A stretch of 12,806 bases of DNA from Baffinella frigidus (Eukaryota; Cryptophyceae; Cryptomonadales; Baffinellaceae): the NCBI GenBank assembly GCA_026770585.1, contig MU647728.1, positions 16,299 through 29,104 on the forward strand, read 5' to 3'. The position numbers were made by a program, and so were the translations under genes. Positions 1-8,400 of the stretch are shown piece after piece; positions within the stretch are counted from its first letter, which is position 1; each line of letters starts with the position of its first letter. The notes beneath the pieces were generated by a model. The model saw only the letters and a list, made by a program, of their open reading frames with translations, searched no databases and was not told the DNA's origin.

Positions 1-190
1 CCCCCCCAAAAGCCTTCTCCCCCACACACCTTCTTTTTCTTCTTTTTCTTCTCCTACTTCTTTCTCTTCTTCTTCTTCTTTTTCTTTTTCTTCGTCCCCT
101 TCCTCTTCATCTGCCTCTCCTTCTTCATCATCTTCTTCTTCCTCTGCTTCTTCTTCTTCTTCTTCTTCTTCGTTATTTCTTCTGTATTAC
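1..190 (+). repeat. Polypyrimidine (TTC-rich) tract
   Basis: Almost uninterrupted C/T sequence with many TTC and CTT triplets, ending near an acceptor-like ATTACTCTCAG at about 185-196. It could be a simple repeat, or the 3' end of an intron of a gene lying to the left. No coding exon is recognisable after it. Confidence 0.8.
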
Positions 191-330
191 TCTCAGCCTA
201 GAGACGAGTGATCCAGAAGTCTATGAACTTTATGACGTTCAAACCTCCCACACAAACACCCACCCTTTGTTGGGAGAAATCAAAACCTAAAGGACCTAAA
301 GGTTTCTTTTTTCCCCGTTTCTACCGCGAT

Positions 331-890
331 CCTCTGTACAGGGGGCTTGATGTGATCCGAAAGGAAAGATGGCCTTTCTACAGAACCAGTTCCTCCGCCT
401 ATGTTGGGAGCTCGAAGAACCTGCTAATCATGCAAAAAGCCAACGCCAGCGAGGTACTTAGAGCCTACGGATTGCCTACGGTAGGAGCCCCCCTCCTACG
501 ACTTTTGAAGACCTTTTTGTTTTAAACATCGTAGCAGGAGGGGGGGTTCCTACCGTAGGCTAAGGGGTCCGCTGGCGTTAGCTTGTGGCATTACTAAAGA
601 ATCCTTCACATCCTCTGTACAGGGGGGGGGCTTGATGTGATCCGAAAGGAAGCATGGCCTCTCTACAGAACAAGTTCCGGTGTCCGCCTATGGTGGGAGT
701 TAAAAGAACCTAAAGAACCTTGAGGACATAAAATGGAAAGGGGTCGCCTATGACGGGAGCTCTCAAAACCTAAAGTGCACGACTGATAATGTTTTGGACC
801 TTTTGCCTTCAGGGAAAGGAAGGATGGCCTTTCTACAGAACCCGTTCTGGTGTCCGCCTATGGTGGGAGTTAAAAGAATTTAAAGGTCTT
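331..890 (+). repeat. Three direct copies of a dispersed ~90-bp repeat
   Basis: Copies lie at about 331-421, 612-720 and 812-890. They share the core GGAAGGATGGCCTTTCTACAG with small variations, followed by a CCGCCTATGGTGGGAG block. The first two copies also share CCTCTGTACAGGGGG and CTTGATGTGATCCGAAAGG. Short open frames across them only translate the repeat. No function is recognised. Confidence 0.8.
439..582. mobile_element. Fold-back (MITE-like) element
   Basis: The arms are inverted repeats. GCCAACGCCAGCG at 439-451 pairs with CGCTGGCGTTAGC near 570-582. Inside them, GCCTACGGTAGGAGCCCCC at about 474-501 pairs with the inverted GGTTCCTACCGTAGGC block at about 530-560. The centre is an AT-rich loop (TTTTGAAGACCTTTTTG). 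There is no coding capacity. The GCCTACGG/CCGTAGG module recurs at 1715-1735, 10256-10310 and 12330-12390. Confidence 0.7.
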
Positions 891-1228
891 AAAGGACCGT
901 TAGGAATGATGCACTCCCGCCACAGCCGGACACCATTCCGTAAAAGGACTCGGCAGAACCGCGTATCCACGTAACGGTCCATCACCCATGGCGGCACTCT
1001 GGGGATCTTACCCTACATAGAGATAGCCGGAGCGACTTTACACAAGTCACGTCCACCCTGTAGAATCACAAAGGCACTGTGCATGCCATCCTTGCTCCCA
1101 AGGGGCGGCTCGCATGCCTTGGTGGGGGTACATATATGGCAGCCATGTTGGTGTTAATAAAGGTCTCTCTCTATTAATAAAAGTCCCTCTGAGGCCTTGT
1201 ATTAATGAAGGTCTTCATGAGACCATTT
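583..1228. other. Intergenic stretch without a recognised gene
   Basis: Contains repeat copies two and three of the ~90-bp family. It also has a run of degenerate AATAAAGGTCTCTCT-type motifs at about 1153-1240 (TTAATAAAGGTCT, TTAATAAAAGTCC, TTAATGAAGGTCT, TTAATAAAGGTCT). Open frames are short and have no recognisable domain. Confidence 0.6.
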
Positions 1229-1275
1229 AATAAAGGTCTTTCTGAGACGCTCTTGGTCTCAGAAAGACCTTTATT
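1229..1275. repeat. Perfect 20-bp hairpin
   Basis: Left arm 1229-1248 begins AATAAAGGTCTTTCTGAGAC. Right arm 1256-1275 is its exact reverse complement, leaving a 7-nt loop. The left arm is one of several AATAAAGGTCT units upstream, so the hairpin may have formed when one unit was copied in inverse orientation. Confidence 0.9.
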
Positions 1276-1430
1276 CTTCAAGGACCGGACAGTCCTTTCC
1301 AAGGCGTAGGGTGCAGTACAGGGGTATAACATGGACCGATCATAGTCTGGTTAAGACACGGGTTAGGCAATAACGGCGAAACCTCTTTAATAAATTCAGT
1401 AATCAGTAATCGGTGCCTCATGACCCTGCA

Positions 1431-1504
1431 GCAGGCCTATGCCTACGGCCCTATGGTGGTCCTAGGGGGCGGGGGCAGGTTCTTATGAGCGAGGTACCCC
1501 TGTA
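1431..1504 (+). mobile_element. Right half of a 121-bp TA-type MITE
   Basis: This segment closely matches 8205-8276, the interior and right terminal repeat of the intact element at 8156-8276. Both contain CCTATGCCTA, GGCCCTATGGTGGTC and the end CGAGGTACCCCTGTA. The left arm here is degenerate or missing, so this is a decayed copy. Confidence 0.75.
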
Positions 1505-1587
1505 TGGCAACGCCTCGCAGAAGCTCAACGAGATCACTGGACTGGAACGGTTCTTTTGGTTCTCAGTTCTCAGTACGATCCTATCCC

Positions 1588-1740
1588 CACACAGCGGGCT
1601 GCAACGGGATTTTCGGCCCGATTCTGACCGAGAATCGGTGAGGATAGGTCCTTTAGGTCCTTGGGTCCTTAGGTCCTTTGGTTCTCAAACGTAGGAACAA
1701 ACCTGTGTCCCTACGGATTGCCTACCGTGAAGTCCTATGG
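1588..1740 (+). repeat. Dispersed CACACAGCGGGC...CTACCGT repeat, copy 1
   Basis: Starts with CACACAGCGGGCTGCAACGG, passes through GAGAATCGGTGAGGATA and ends with TGTCCCTACGGATTGCCTACC and TCCTATGG. The same order of modules appears at 12229-12430 on the plus strand and, inverted, at 10256-10376. The copies are diverged and non-coding. Confidence 0.7.
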
Positions 1741-2075
1741 ATATACACTTATGGGTTATTGTCTGAACTTATTGACGAAACCCCTTTGTAGTGAGTTGTG
1801 TGGCTGGGACTCCTGAAATGGTTCCAAGTTGAAGCCATTTTACGGGTCATCGTTTCCCGCAAGTCACTACTTGAGGGAACCCCGATGTGAGCCTCGGTCG
1901 GACAGGTGACGAGTCTCGGTGGTTGACTCATGAAGCTAACTTTGGTCTCGCTTGTGCGTCGGGCCTTGGTCTCCGCGGCCTCTCTCCTCCCAAGCGGGGT
2001 CTCGCCCGAATCGACCTGCCTCAGAGTGGTTTCAAAACCTCACCCCTGAGCTCCATCCACTGCAAGACCGAACTA
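1741..2075. other. Unassigned intergenic DNA
   Basis: No gene, RNA or clear repeat is recognised. Short open frames on both strands have no domain-like composition. The segment runs directly into a telomere-like array. Confidence 0.5.
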
Positions 2076-2235
2076 AACCCTCAACACTAAACCCTAGACC
2101 CTAAACCCTAAACCGTAAACCCTGAACCCTAAGCCCTAAACCCTGAACCCTGAACCCTAAACCCTAAATCCTAAACCCTAAACCCTGAACTCTAATTCTT
2201 AAATCCTAAAACCCTAAACCCCTAAACCTTAAACC
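2076..2235 (+). repeat. Degenerate telomere-like array (CCCTAAA)n
   Basis: About twenty units of CCCTAAA with variants CCCTAGA, CCCTGAA, CCGTAAA and CCCTAAT. This is the C-rich strand of a plant-type TTTAGGG telomere repeat. It is imperfect and internal, so it is an interstitial array, not a chromosome end. Confidence 0.9.
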
Positions 2236-2354
2236 GACAACAGAATCTAGGTGTCAAGGGGCGTTGTTTCTCAAAGAGATTGGCCTGGTGTGGCCGACGA
2301 GAACCAGTCAACCATTCCTGTAACTACCATTACTGTGTTACAAACTGTAACTGG

Positions 2355-2521
2355 CCACGCAAGAGTGTAGGGCCGAGTGACCCACAGGAGAAATAGTAGA
2401 ATTCTACTATTTCTCGAGTTCACAAGTGGACATTCTTCCCACAGAAGAATCGAAATTTCGGTCGTTACAAATTCCGTGTGAACTGGCTTGTTTTCCCAGG
2501 TCAGCCCTGCACTCTTGCGTG
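2355..2521. repeat. Inverted-repeat module enclosing a 28-bp palindrome
   Basis: CCACGCAAGAGTGTAGGGC at 2355-2373 pairs with GCCCTGCACTCTTGCGTGG at 2503-2521 with one mismatch. Inside, 2388-2415 is a perfect 28-bp palindrome centred on GAATTC (half-site GAGAAATAGTAGAA). The two symmetry centres do not coincide, so it is not a simple fold-back. Confidence 0.8.
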
Positions 2522-2608
2522 GGGGTGGGTTGAGGTGAGGGTCTGTTTCCCCGTTTTTGGGCTGAAGCAACTGGCCCAAACTGCCGGTTTGTTTGTGTAA
2601 AAACTGGT

Positions 2609-2670
2609 CAAAAAACTGATTGGAAGCCTTTGCTGGTGCTCAAAAACTGACCAGTAGCCTTCGCTGGTGC
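2609..2670 (+). repeat. Two ~31-bp tandem units
   Basis: 2609-2640 and 2641-2670 both start CAAAAA(A)CTGA and end with AGCCTT followed by a GCTGGTGC block. The middle is diverged. Confidence 0.75.
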
Positions 2671-2828
2671 ATGGCCCAGAAGAGATTGACATCTGTGGCG
2701 CTTGGAGAGAAAGGCGACCTCACATGATGAAGTCTTTTTAAAATTGGGGTTTGATCATCAAAATCTCAAAGATTGACAATAGAGCATTTGCGTAGTAAAT
2801 TTCGTTCCGCCAAAAGCAATTAATTGAT

Positions 2829-2872
2829 ACTTTTGTGGAGAAGAGATTGGACTTTTGTGGAGAAGAGATTGG
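2829..2872 (+). repeat. Perfect 22-bp tandem duplication
   Basis: The unit beginning ACTTTTGTGGAGAAGAGATT occurs twice without a mismatch (2829-2850, 2851-2872), which suggests a recent slippage duplication. Confidence 0.95.
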
Positions 2873-2879
2873 TGGCGCG

Positions 2880-3485
2880 CAAGCTCAAGACGATGAGGAG
2901 GAGCGACCCTTCTCCAAAACTTGGAGGAGAGGGGGGAAAGATGAGGTGTAATTCAAAATCTGGTTTAGTTCCTTCAGGTTTTAAATGCTCCCAACATATG
3001 CCAACGACACGCCGTTCCGTAGAAGGGATCTGCATACGAGCCTCAGATTCTGTCGGTAGCGCACGCCCAGACATTCCCGCTGGTGGGGCGTGTTGCACGG
3101 TTCGCCCCCTGCCCCCCCCGAGAAAGCCAGAAGTCCGAAGCGGACCCATCCTCCATCGAAGTTTTTTATAGGGTTTGACGGCGACCCTTCCCCAAAAGGG
3201 GAAACACGAGATTTAATAGGTTGACAAACACGACCGCTTCACGCTAGACAGGTCCTTGAGGTCCTTGAGGTTTTAATTTCTCCCAACATGGCCCAACGAC
3301 ACGCCCTTCCGTATGATAGGATCCTAGAAAGGATCTGAGAGAAAACATTTTTGCTTTCGACGAGGGTCCTTTGGGGTAAAAAGGCGAGGTTATGTGTGTA
3401 ATCTGGTTTCCTCACAGGTGGATCCTTTAGGCCTTGATGTTTTAATTTCTCCCAACATTTGCCAGCGACATCCCGTTCCTTTAGG
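2880..3485 (+). repeat. Three diverged direct repeats in upstream DNA
   Basis: Cores at about 2976-3024, 3268-3314 and 3437-3485 share GGTTTTAA, TCTCCCAACAT, GCCAACGACACGCC and GTTCC with small changes. The first two are preceded by a GCGACCCTTC..CAAAA block. Open frames on both strands here come from the repeat and show no domain. Confidence 0.75.
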
Positions 3486-3490
3486 TGGTG

Positions 3491-3847
3491 GTCAAAAATC
3501 TGAAATCTGAGATTTGAGATTCATGGTCAAATAATTAAGACCCAGGACGCACATGTGTGCCGATCTCCCGTGATATCGGAGCAGACATCCAACGCGGGAT
3601 CTACCTGTCGCTCTTCGTTCTCGCCCCCCACCCTTGCGCGATGGCGAGTCCGCGCTTCTCCATGAGCGGGGCGCTGCGCGGTATGCCTTCAACCCCTCTT
3701 GAAATCCCCACCTGGCTTCGGCCCACCCCCTGCCTGGCTTCGGAGGGAGGTAGGTCTCAGGGGTTCCTGCACCTGCAACGCATGCCACGACGGCCCGCAA
3801 CACGCGAGCAGCCATGAGGAGAACCCAACCGCGTGTTCCCGCCAGCG
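3491..3847 (+). promoter_or_regulatory. Putative upstream / 5' UTR region of the split gene
   Basis: A short AT-rich stretch (3491-3540) gives way to GC-rich DNA up to the start codon at 3848. No TATA box or initiator can be named. CCTGGCTTCGG is repeated at about 3711 and 3733. An upstream ATG at 3814 opens a 15-codon reading frame ending with TGA at 3859-3861. It overlaps the main start in another frame and could lower translation if it is in the mRNA. The minus-strand open frame across here looks like a GC-rich shadow. Confidence 0.35.
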
Positions 3848-4276
3848 ATGCAGCCCACTGACCTCCTTCCCAGCACCTTTTCAGCACCTCTGATAAACTT
3901 TCGCTCACCAGGCCCCTCGGCGCCGTCGGGACTGCTCGTCGTCGCCCTCCTCGCTTCCGTCCTATCCCCCGCCATCTCTTTCCACTCCTCTCCTAACCCA
4001 TTCCCCACCTCCACCTTCCTCGCGGCCCATCGCGCTGCATGCCAGCACCCTAAGCAGTGCACGTCCCCGCGTCCATCGGAGCGCGCGCCCGCGTCCATGC
4101 TGCAGTCAGGATTCGCGGGAGTGAGCAGCTCGAGGAGGGGCAGGGCCGATCGGGTGCTCCTGCGGGCCGTGGAGGAGGAGCAGGCGGGCGGGGTGGCAGC
4201 TCCTGGATTGATGGAGCGCCAGGACGAGGAGCAGGAGGGCGCGGCAGGAGAGTCGCGGTATTGGACGTGGCGCGAG
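3848..4276 (+). CDS. Exon 1: plastid presequence and start of hydrolase
   Basis: 143 codons from ATG 3848; an in-frame TGA at 3815-3817 rules out extension within this exon. A Ser/Pro-rich N-terminus leads to the hydrophobic stretch LLVVALLASVLSPAIS (about residues 29-44), followed at once by Phe and a Ser/Thr/Pro/Arg-rich segment without acids until about residue 75. That resembles a signal peptide plus transit peptide with Phe at the cleavage point. A simple transit peptide is the alternative. An acidic linker (EEEQ, DEEQE) precedes SRYWTWRE. The donor GAG|GTCTTT is in phase 0 and joins GGG TGG CGG of exon 2, giving WREGWRIHY. Confidence 0.85.
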
Positions 4277-5413
4277 GTCTTTCCCCGAGCACAAGAATCC
4301 TTCGTACAACGTTTGCCCCAAACAGAGAAGAATCCCCCGTACGAGGGGAGAATTTGAGGCGAGAAGTCCCAGGGAAGAATCCCTCGTGCGAGGGGAGAAT
4401 TCCCAGAACAGAATCCCTTGTTGGACGTTTGATCAAAAGATAGAAGAATCCCCCGTACGACGTTGGATCAAAACAGAAAAGAATCCCCTGTTGGACATTT
4501 GATCAAAACAGAGAAGAATCCCCCGTATGCCGGTTGCCTAAACCAGAGAAGAATCCCTGTACGAAAGTTGACCAAACTTCCTGGCAGCGTTAGCACCCGG
4601 AAGGAAAGGATTTGTACCAGAGGTCGTCGGAATCCGACGGCCTGCAGTACAAATCAAGGGGATTGAAAAAGGCGATTTGCTCCAACTCTCAGGGCTGGTG
4701 GTGAGCAGGTGCGGTCTAGCTCTGCCTCACTCGGGTTGACCGACTATTCTCAAGTTGACGTTATCGGTTTGCGGTACAAATCCAGCAACTTTGGAGCGAA
4801 AACGAGCCCGGGATCGTCAAAATGGTGAGCCCGAAAAGACTGAGTCAGAGCTAGGTAACTAAACCGGACAGGCTCAGTACCGGCAAACCCTCTGGTCAGT
4901 CCACACCACTTGGCAGACACCGCTGCCTTTCTCACCCGGATTTTCGGGCGAGATTTTTTGACTTTTGACGTGTTTCCCGGGTGAGAATGAACTTTGGACA
5001 GATTCCCGAAGTCACCGGTTTCTTGTAAGTAGGAAGAGCGACTCGGTCCGAAGAGCACACGCATGTAGTACCACGAGACGAAACGTCGCGTTCTGACACT
5101 CCCTACGTGTGATCTGGCGTGGGAAGGGTTCGGGGTTCGGGGTTAGACCACAGCCATGAAGATGTGGAGGCCGAACGCTCCGCAGGGGTGGCGCATCCAT
5201 TACACGGAGGCTGGCCCGAAGGATGGGGCGCCCGTGGCGCCCCTCTCAGTATTCGTGCTATCTTACGGGTGGGGTTCGAGCTATCTTACGGGTGGAAGTT
5301 GCCATCGCACCCCCGACATAGCTTTACCGTAGCAGAAACCCCACCCCTAAGATAGCACAAAGGTGAATCGGTGTCCACGTGAAATCGGCGCCCCCTCCTC
5401 ATAACCTGTACGG

Positions 5414-5460
<47 letters not shown>

Positions 5461-8400
5461 CTCTCTTTCTCTCTCTCTCTATCTATCTATCTCTCTCTCT
5501 CTCTGTCTCAGGGGTATCAACAAATGTCTCTGTCTCTCTCGCAGGGTGTGGCGGATCCTTCGGGTGATCTCTGGCTGAGCGTGGCTCATGCGCGTACTGC
5601 AGCCCTGCACAGTACCCTTAACCCTAAACCCGGAACCAGGGGCGGCGGATCTAATTTCGGACCAAGACAGAATCTGTCCCGCTATCTCAGGCTCCCCACG
5701 CGGAAGGTAAGGGTGTATATGCTATTTTAGGCATCAAATTATGCTAACTTGCGCCTTTTCATCAGGTCAGATTCTGGTAGGGTCGGAGATGAGATCCACT
5801 ACGCGGAGGCGGGTCCGAAGGATGGGGCCCCCCGTGGTGCCCCCTCATAACCTGCAAGATAGCCTGAACACCACTCTTAAGATAGCACGAACACTGAGAA
5901 ATCGGCGCCGTCTCATAACCTGTGCGGTCTCTCTCAGGGGTGGCGGATCCACTACACGGAGGCGGGTCCGAAGGATGGGGCGCCCGTGGTGCTGCTCTCA
6001 GGGTTTGGCATCGGCGCCTCGACACACTACGATAGGTCCTAGACCCTAGACCCTGGACCCTGGACCCTAGACCCTAGACCCTAGACCGTGACCCTAGTAG
6101 ACCCCAGACTCTGGACCCTAGACCCTAGACCCGAAGGATGGGGCGCCCGTGGTGCTTCTGTCGGGCTTTGGCATCGGCGCCTCGACCCACTACGACAGGT
6201 CAGATCCCAACCCCCCCCTGCGTGAATATGGACTTGCCATCAAGATGCATTTTTGTTGCACGAGTTTCTCAAAATGGTGGTGTAGATTTTCTCGAGAGGC
6301 CTCGGTCAGCCTCGAGTGGGTAGTAGGGTTCCTGCTCTCAACACTACTTTTAGAGCAGGAACTCTAGCACGAAGAAACGTCAACTTTACCGATCATGGTA
6401 CACAACCGTCGACTTTTACTGTTTTGCATTATTTTCCGAGAGAACGGTTGAGGGGTCAACAGAGACGAGGAGAGGTCAACTGTGTTTAGTCATAACGTGC
6501 GCGGAACCTTCATTTCGAGCCCCCTCTGGACGCATCCAGTTTACGGTTCGACGCCATCAGCCCAATACAGTCCACGCCAGAGAGATCGAGACATCCACTT
6601 CTGACATCTTTCAAGGGAAACCCCTTGAATTCTTGAGTCAACCACATCAGATCTTACGTGGATAAGGTGTCGGTCTCCCTCGATCATTATGTCTCTGTTT
6701 TCGCAGGAACGTGGAGGCGCTGGTGGGGGCGCCGTTTTGCATTATTTCTTGCTGGGAACTTTTCGCACACCGCCCTGCCACACAAGAATGATAGAGGGAC
6801 CTATTTAAAACCGAGATGTAGCCTTTGCGTGGTAACTTTCATTGCCTTTGGAGCCATTCTATGCGTTTGTAGCACAGACACGAGGTTGGAATACCCTATC
6901 CTGGTACAATGTTTTACAACCCCACATGTAAATAGGGTCCTCTACCATTCTCGAGTGGCACCGCCCTGACGCGAAACGTGTTTTCAGGAACGTGCAGGCG
7001 CTGGTGGGGGCGGGCGTTATTTCCGCGGGCAACTTCTCTGCACCCACTCGAGATTGCTGGAGGGACCTATTTGCGTGTGGGGTTGTAAACATTTGTGCCA
7101 GGATAGGGTATTCCAACCTCGTGACTATGCTAATTTTGCAGAGTCACGTGACCAATCTCACGAAAGTTCCTACACAAATGGAACAAGTCACTTTTAAATA
7201 GGCCCCTCCAGCATTCTCGAGTGGACACCGCCCTCACACCAAAGGTTGTTTCGCAGGAACGTGGAGGCGCTCGTCGAGGCTGGACACCGCGTGTTCACCA
7301 TGGACTACATGGGTCAGGTCGGCAACCCTAAACCCTAAACCCTACACCTTAAACCCTTAACCTCAAACCCCAAACCCTAAACCCTAAACCCTTAACCCTT
7401 ACCCTAAACCCTCATCCCTCATCCCTAAACCCTAAATCCTAAACCCTAACCCCTCGGCAGGGGAAGTCATGGCCGACCGCAGACCCGGCACCTGGGGGGA
7501 GCTCGGATCAAGAAGGCTTTGAGTGGGGCTTCGGTACTTCCCCCAAGACGTTGAAGCAAATCAACTCACGCTGCACCCTGCACCCCAAACCAAAATCCCC
7601 CATCCCTCATCTTTAACCCCTAAACCCTGGTCCCTGAACCCTCAACCATAACTCGAAGCCTGGGGGGAGCTCGAAGCAGGAAGGCTTCGAGTGGGGCTTG
7701 GGTACTTGTCTTTCTTCTTCTTCTCTATTGCTCTCAACCCGTCAACCCGTGAACCGAAACCTGGTACTTGACTTTCTTTTTTATTACCCTCGTGCAGCCG
7801 CGTACATGTGGAGTAATTGTCACGTCTCCGAGGGTTTAAGCCCTGGGGACGTGACGAATGCTCGTACAAATACCGGACGCGACCTTAAAACCAACATTTT
7901 AAGAAAAGGCCACTGCCCGCCTTTTGTAGGACGGGGCCTCGCTGACTCGTTGCCAGCGTCTAGCTCTGCCTGAGTAAACCCGGGCTCGCCATAAAAGCAT
8001 TTTGTTTGCCCGTTTGTACTGGAGCGCTAAAAAAATTTATGTCGTGCCCAGTTTTGTTGGGTAATGGTCACTCTCTTGCTTGTGCGGGGGCGAACAAGGA
8101 GATTGACGGGGCGTCTCTGACGTACTCTGCACCCTGTGGACGCACAAGTCGTTAGTACAGGGGTACCTCGCTCATAAGAAACTGCCTCCTCCTAGGACGC
8201 TACAGTAGGCCTATGCCTAAGGCCCTATGGTGGTCTTAGGGGGTGGGCAGTTTCTTATGAGCGAGGTACCCCTGTAATGGTCTCTATATGTCAATAATGG
8301 TTGTAGTAATCGTCTCTCTGTGTAACGACGGTCTCTCTCTCTCTACCAGGTGTGGAAGGAAACAAGGACATCGATGGAGCGTCTCTGACGTACTCATGCA

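Larger units (their letters stand above)
5349..5930 (+). repeat. Duplicated intron 1 segment before exon 2 copies
   Basis: 5349-5417 and 5877-5930 share AAGATAGCAC, GAAATCGGCGCC, CTCATAACCTGT and CGGTCTCT; 5843-5862 is a fragment. The exon was therefore duplicated together with its upstream intron end. Confidence 0.8.

Noticed and set aside
208-974. Two small proteins sharing a GWPFYRT/RWPFYRT motif
   Set aside because: The shared residues come from the dispersed DNA repeat at 331-890; there is no independent coding evidence.
3492-4436. Long minus-strand open frames opposite exon 1
   Set aside because: GC-rich shadows of exon 1 and its upstream region; their sequence is Arg/Gly/Pro-rich without a recognisable domain, while the plus strand continues into a conserved protein.
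5707-5765. A 59-nt intron carried by the 141-bp element (AAG|GTAAGG to ATCAG), making it an introner
   Set aside because: Splicing it would leave about 86 extra bases in the exon copy, out of frame, and the second copy lies antisense in its exon, so the element does not splice out cleanly.
6036-6130. Nucleomorph-type TCTAGGG telomere as evidence for a chlorarachniophyte
   Set aside because: The unit matches, but it is one short internal variant among many others and is not diagnostic.
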